A stretch of 64,000 nucleotides of DNA, taken from the NCBI GenBank assembly GCA_029747015.1, contig JAKOGI010000144.1, positions 455,001-519,000 of the forward strand. Reading direction: 5' to 3'. This document shows, in pieces, positions 61,205 through 64,000 of the stretch; positions within the stretch are counted from its first letter, which is position 1, and every line of letters starts with the position of its first letter. Under the pieces are notes generated by a model that was given only the letters and a program-made list of their open reading frames with translations, ran no database searches and was not told where the DNA came from. Source of the DNA: Carnegiea gigantea (Eukaryota > Streptophyta > Magnoliopsida > Caryophyllales > Cactaceae). Made by a program: the position numbers and the translations under genes.

Positions 61205-61560
61205 CCCTTTTTTGTAAATTATTGGAGTAATCAAATATATTAAAAGAACAGCAACGGGATGCCACCCATATACAAGAGGGGGCAACTACCAACCCAAAAA
61301 AAAAAAAAAACCCAAATCTTGTCATTAAGCCTTCATGAATGATATTTTTGACAAAAATTTTAGAACCTAGAGGCTATAACCAAACTCTTCATCCTTATTT
61401 TGAAAGCCACCAAGACATCTCTGACATTCCAGACCCCCTTCATGCAGATAGAAAATGCCAAAGAGCCCATGAAGAATCAACAAGGTCAGCCAATCCTTCC
61501 TCCTCTAGGCACACATGACATACTAGCTACACAACATTTTCTTTTCTTCAGGACAATTTG
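61205..61560 (-). mobile_element. LINE 3' end fragment
   Basis: On the plus strand 'ggagtaatcaaatatattaaaagaac' and 'gatgccacccatatacaagag' match the 3' tail words of the other LINE copies with more divergence. An adjoining decayed C-terminal region follows. It is 5'-truncated. Confidence 0.65.
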
Positions 61561-61644
61561 GCCTTTCATGGCCAGTCGCGCGCGCCCCCCCCCCCTCGCC
61601 CCAAAAAAAAGAGAAATTAAAAACAAAAAAGAAGAGGAGGAGGC

Positions 61645-62076
61645 TGATGCAGGGTAACAAGGGTAAAGAATGGATAAAAATATTTAGGAAATTAGAATAT
61701 TTTGACATTAGAGCTCTTTTGTATTTTTTGTTTATTTTCATAGGTTAATTTTAAGCATATTTTTAGATAGCCAAAAGAAGAATATTTAGTGATATTTTAT
61801 TAAGACGTAGTTTTCTAGTCTATTAGGATAATATTAGAATGTATATTTTTATCCTTTTTCTAGTTTATGTCTTATTATTTAGGTTTCCCAATCCAAGTTA
61901 GAATATGGATTATACAAACCCCTTTATGTAATTGGAGAAGGCAGATTACGAGAATTGAGTTAAATTGACTGAGTCGTATTTCTCTATGTGAGAATTTTCC
62001 CATAGGAATTGCTCTTAGAGCGTCCTACTTCAATTGTTCCCCTTTGTAGGAATCGCTTTCAGAGCATTCTACATCA
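61645..62076 (+). repeat. 5' LTR of the right-edge retrotransposon
   Basis: 432 bp with TGATG...CATCA short inverted ends, directly followed by a Met-tRNA primer site. The repeated phrase 'aggaatcgctttcagagcattctacatca' / 'aggaattgctcttagagcgtcctacttca' is a short duplication at its 3' end. Confidence 0.7.
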
Positions 62077-62077
62077 A

Positions 62078-62091
62078 TTTGGTATCAGAGC
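62078..62091 (+). promoter_or_regulatory. Primer binding site, initiator Met tRNA type
   Basis: TTTGGTATCAGAGC, one base after the LTR end; same primer as the gypsy element. Confidence 0.85.
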
Positions 62092-62726
62092 TTCGTCGAT
62101 TGTCTAGTGTTTTGGGGCAATTAACTTATGCTGAAAGGTGAGGTCGATTGTCTAGTGTGGGTAAAGAGAATAATTAGGATTGGGACATGAAAATAGTCTC
62201 ATCTCTAGGTAGGTCAAGGGTTGTCAGCCTATTAGTTTAGTTAAACTAGTCCCATGAAAATAGGTGGTTAGAACAACTGGATTAGCCTATTGACCCTTGA
62301 GAGAGGACTTAGGTGGCCTCCACGATACAACCGATCAACTCTGAATGCTAGCATAGCTAGGAAAGGTTTGGGCTTGACTTGCTTACTTGGTTTATCTTAG
62401 GTCTAATCATAGTCCTTTTGCTTTCGCTTTAATAGTTTAGTTCCATTTTCTATCCCCTTCGATTTTGCCTAACTCGAGACACTTTAATTAGTTCTGATAG
62501 TTGAAAACACAACTCCCTGCGGATGACACCCCAGGTACTCAACGATACACCTTGCACTTGGGGTTTATAAATATTAAAATTTTTTCCCAAACAAGTTTTT
62601 GACGCCGTTGCTGGGGACTTGGCGTTTTTCAATATCAGGGTTTATTTGACCATTCGAGGCTAGGCTTTTTATTAAAAAAAAATCCAAAAAAAATTTAAAA
62701 ATCAAAAATTTGAAAAAAAAATCAAA

Positions 62727-63840
62727 ATGGCTATTTTCCATTTACCTCAATTTGAGCATGAACCTTTTTGGCAATATTTGTCTCGATTGAATGATTATTG
62801 TGCTCAATATGTGCTTTTTGAATATGAAAAATGGGAAATATGCGATGTTGTGCTTGAGGGGATAACACATAAGACCCGAGCCATCTTTGAGTCCATGGCC
62901 CTGTTTGACAAGCTGTTAGCTGTTAGCTAATTGCATTAGCTATTTGACTTAACTGATTACATTAGCTGTTGGTGAAAAAAGTGTTTGGTGAAATTAGCTG
63001 TTTCTAACAAAGCTATTTGATAAAATTCCACTTATGCCCATTACTCAATTTCATTATTTTTCTAACAAAACAATTTTTCATTGGATATTTATTTTTCTTT
63101 TCGATATGAATTATGAATTATGAATTAAGACTTATGTGATATACAAAATTACATTTATACTTTTTCCTATTTTTAGTACTTATTATCAAAATATTTTTTT
63201 AATGTTAAATGTTTTCTTTTTTAATAGCAATTGAAATTATGTGACATAAAAAATATTTATATATCATGTAAGACTAACAAACATAAATTATTTGTTAAAT
63301 TAAGAAAGCGTTAAAATTAAAAGTATTATCTTCAACATCATGACCATCCACAACTCTTGTCCCAAAAGAGGAAAAAAATAAATTGAAAAATTTAAAGCAT
63401 AAGCATCCAACATTCAGGAATATTATTTGTGAATAACATTTAATGTAAATTTGTTCAAATCATAAGTTTTGTATGGTCATTGTAATAGTAAACATCAAAA
63501 AGCTCTTCGAAAAAGCTATCCCAAATAGCTTTTCGTAAAAAAGCTTTTTGGGTACAAAAACTAATATAAAAAACTAATCAACCAAACACTACAAAGAGCT
63601 TTTTGACCAGCGACAAACAGCTAACACCCAAAAAACTCTTTTTACACCCAAAAAGCTCTTTACCAAACATGGCCCATGTATTATGGTGGTATGTGCTTTT
63701 TAGGCGTTGATGATATGTGGGACTTATTTGAATCCTTGGCTTGGTATCAATGGCACCATGAGATTGCCAGTGAGTCTTTTGAGTGCCCTTCCCCTATTTC
63801 CTATGATTTGCACGCCTATTCTCCTATTGTGTGCTCTTAG
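62727..63840 (+). pseudogene. Gag-like ORF of an LTR retrotransposon, split by a MITE
   Basis: The first part (62727-62897) reads FWQYLSRLNDYCAQY, FEYEKWEICDVVLEGIT and AIFESM. This resembles the N-terminal domain of plant retrotransposon Gag-like proteins (FWRYLGRLNDF..., FEKWKICEVI...). After the MITE (from 63674) the protein continues YYGGMCFLGVDDMWDLFESLAW, as in the family (...GGLLGLL..DEVWDFFEKLAW). Removing the MITE and one TSD copy gives an uninterrupted reading. The frame ends at a TAG near 63838, where a second element seems to start. Confidence 0.65.
62898..63673. mobile_element. MITE (hAT-like termini) inserted in the gag-like ORF
   Basis: 776 bp with ends GCCCTGTTTGACAA and, on the opposite strand, GCCATGTTTGGTAA (11 of 14 match). 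CCATG is duplicated at 62893-62897 and 63674-63678. Subterminal copies of GCTGTTAGC/GCTAAC lie at both ends, as in hAT-derived MITEs, although those normally make 8-bp duplications. No coding capacity. Confidence 0.65.
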
Positions 63841-64000
63841 GGTCTGTTCTTTTCGTGGGTAAATTGGAGTAGGTAAAAGGGTGAAGTGGGCTGAGGTTGG
63901 TTGAGGTGGGTTGAGGTGGGTTGAAGTAGGTATTTTTTTTTGAGGTGGGTTGAAGTTGGCATATTTTTTGGTGGTGGGTTGAAGTGTGTTAAAACAATGA
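63836..64000. mobile_element. Start of a second transposon, cut by the window edge
   Basis: Sequence changes at 'tcttag|ggtctgttcttttcgtggg' from gag-like coding DNA to a GGGTCTGTTC-type terminus followed by repeated 'gaggtgggttgaagt' units. Such GGGTCTGTT ends are typical of plant DNA transposons (hAT or PIF/Harbinger). The other end is not in view. Confidence 0.4.

Larger units (their letters stand above)
59438..61644. other. Non-coding DNA upstream of the last recognised PSD exon
   Basis: No further PSD exon was recognised. The region includes a possible DNA-transposon relic (about 59530-60860), a (CT)n(GT)n microsatellite (about 60547-60599) and a LINE 3' end (about 61205-61560). Confidence 0.5.
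61645..64000 (+). mobile_element. 5' part of an LTR retrotransposon, running off the window
   Basis: The LTR at 61645-62076 begins TGATGCAGGG and ends CTACATCA. The primer site TTTGGTATCAGAGC follows at 62078-62091. After a leader of about 640 bp, a gag-like ORF begins at 62727. The 3' half lies beyond 64000, so the second LTR cannot be checked. The ORF is interrupted by a MITE at 62898-63673 and ends abnormally near 63840. Confidence 0.75.

Noticed and set aside
1..64000. CRISPR-like spaced repeats, bacterial operons, prophage or tRNA/rRNA genes
   Set aside because: None seen; the direct repeats present are LTRs, microsatellites, tandem duplications or LINE copies.

Overview
The window is nuclear DNA of a flowering plant, most likely a eudicot. 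The genes have many introns with GT-AG borders and plant-specific families: an organelle PORR RNA-binding protein, a class IV HD-ZIP factor, an LRR receptor-like protein and an ANTH clathrin adaptor. The rest is dense in plant retroelements, Helitron-like DNA, MITEs and AT microsatellites. No bacterial operon, CRISPR array, rRNA or tRNA gene was seen. Exon borders were read by eye from splice sites and family conservation, so single-base positions may be off.

Layout. 1-2400: AT-rich DNA with a 1.3-kb block of microsatellites. 2759-4880 (+): small p53/DNA-damage-regulated (PDRG1-like) gene in three coding exons. 6753-8016 (+): intron-less PORR gene with one frameshift and one in-frame stop. 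11546-19551 (-): HD-ZIP class IV/START gene, ten coding exons, 697 codons, with a TAA just after the homeodomain that an acceptor 12 nt downstream could remove. 19552-28648: non-coding, with LINE fragments, a 185-bp MITE and a 73-bp perfect tandem duplication. 28649-31832: Helitron-like element. 34204-41413: nearly full-length Ty3/gypsy element (-) with 1.13-kb LTRs, flanked by perfect 179-bp direct repeats instead of a short target duplication. 41767-47095 (+): broken LRR receptor-like protein gene cut by a non-autonomous Ty1/copia element (43954-46734) with a clean GTCTT duplication. 47900-50726 (+): intact AP180/PICALM5-like clathrin assembly gene. 51462-59437 (-): last six exons of a phosphatidylserine decarboxylase gene whose large introns are full of LINE fragments. 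61645-64000 (+): 5' part of another LTR retrotransposon whose gag-like ORF is split by a MITE and probably cut again by a second element at the window edge.

The cellular genes share no pathway. Retroelement activity is the theme: elements sit inside genes, introns and each other. ANTH is the only multi-exon gene that reads cleanly from end to end. The PSD exons are clean but the gene is 5'-incomplete here. PDRG1-like, PORR and HD-ZIP carry one or two point lesions each, which could be real decay, splice adjustments or assembly errors. The most unusual structure is the gypsy element bracketed by 179-bp direct repeats, which does not fit ordinary integrase-mediated insertion.
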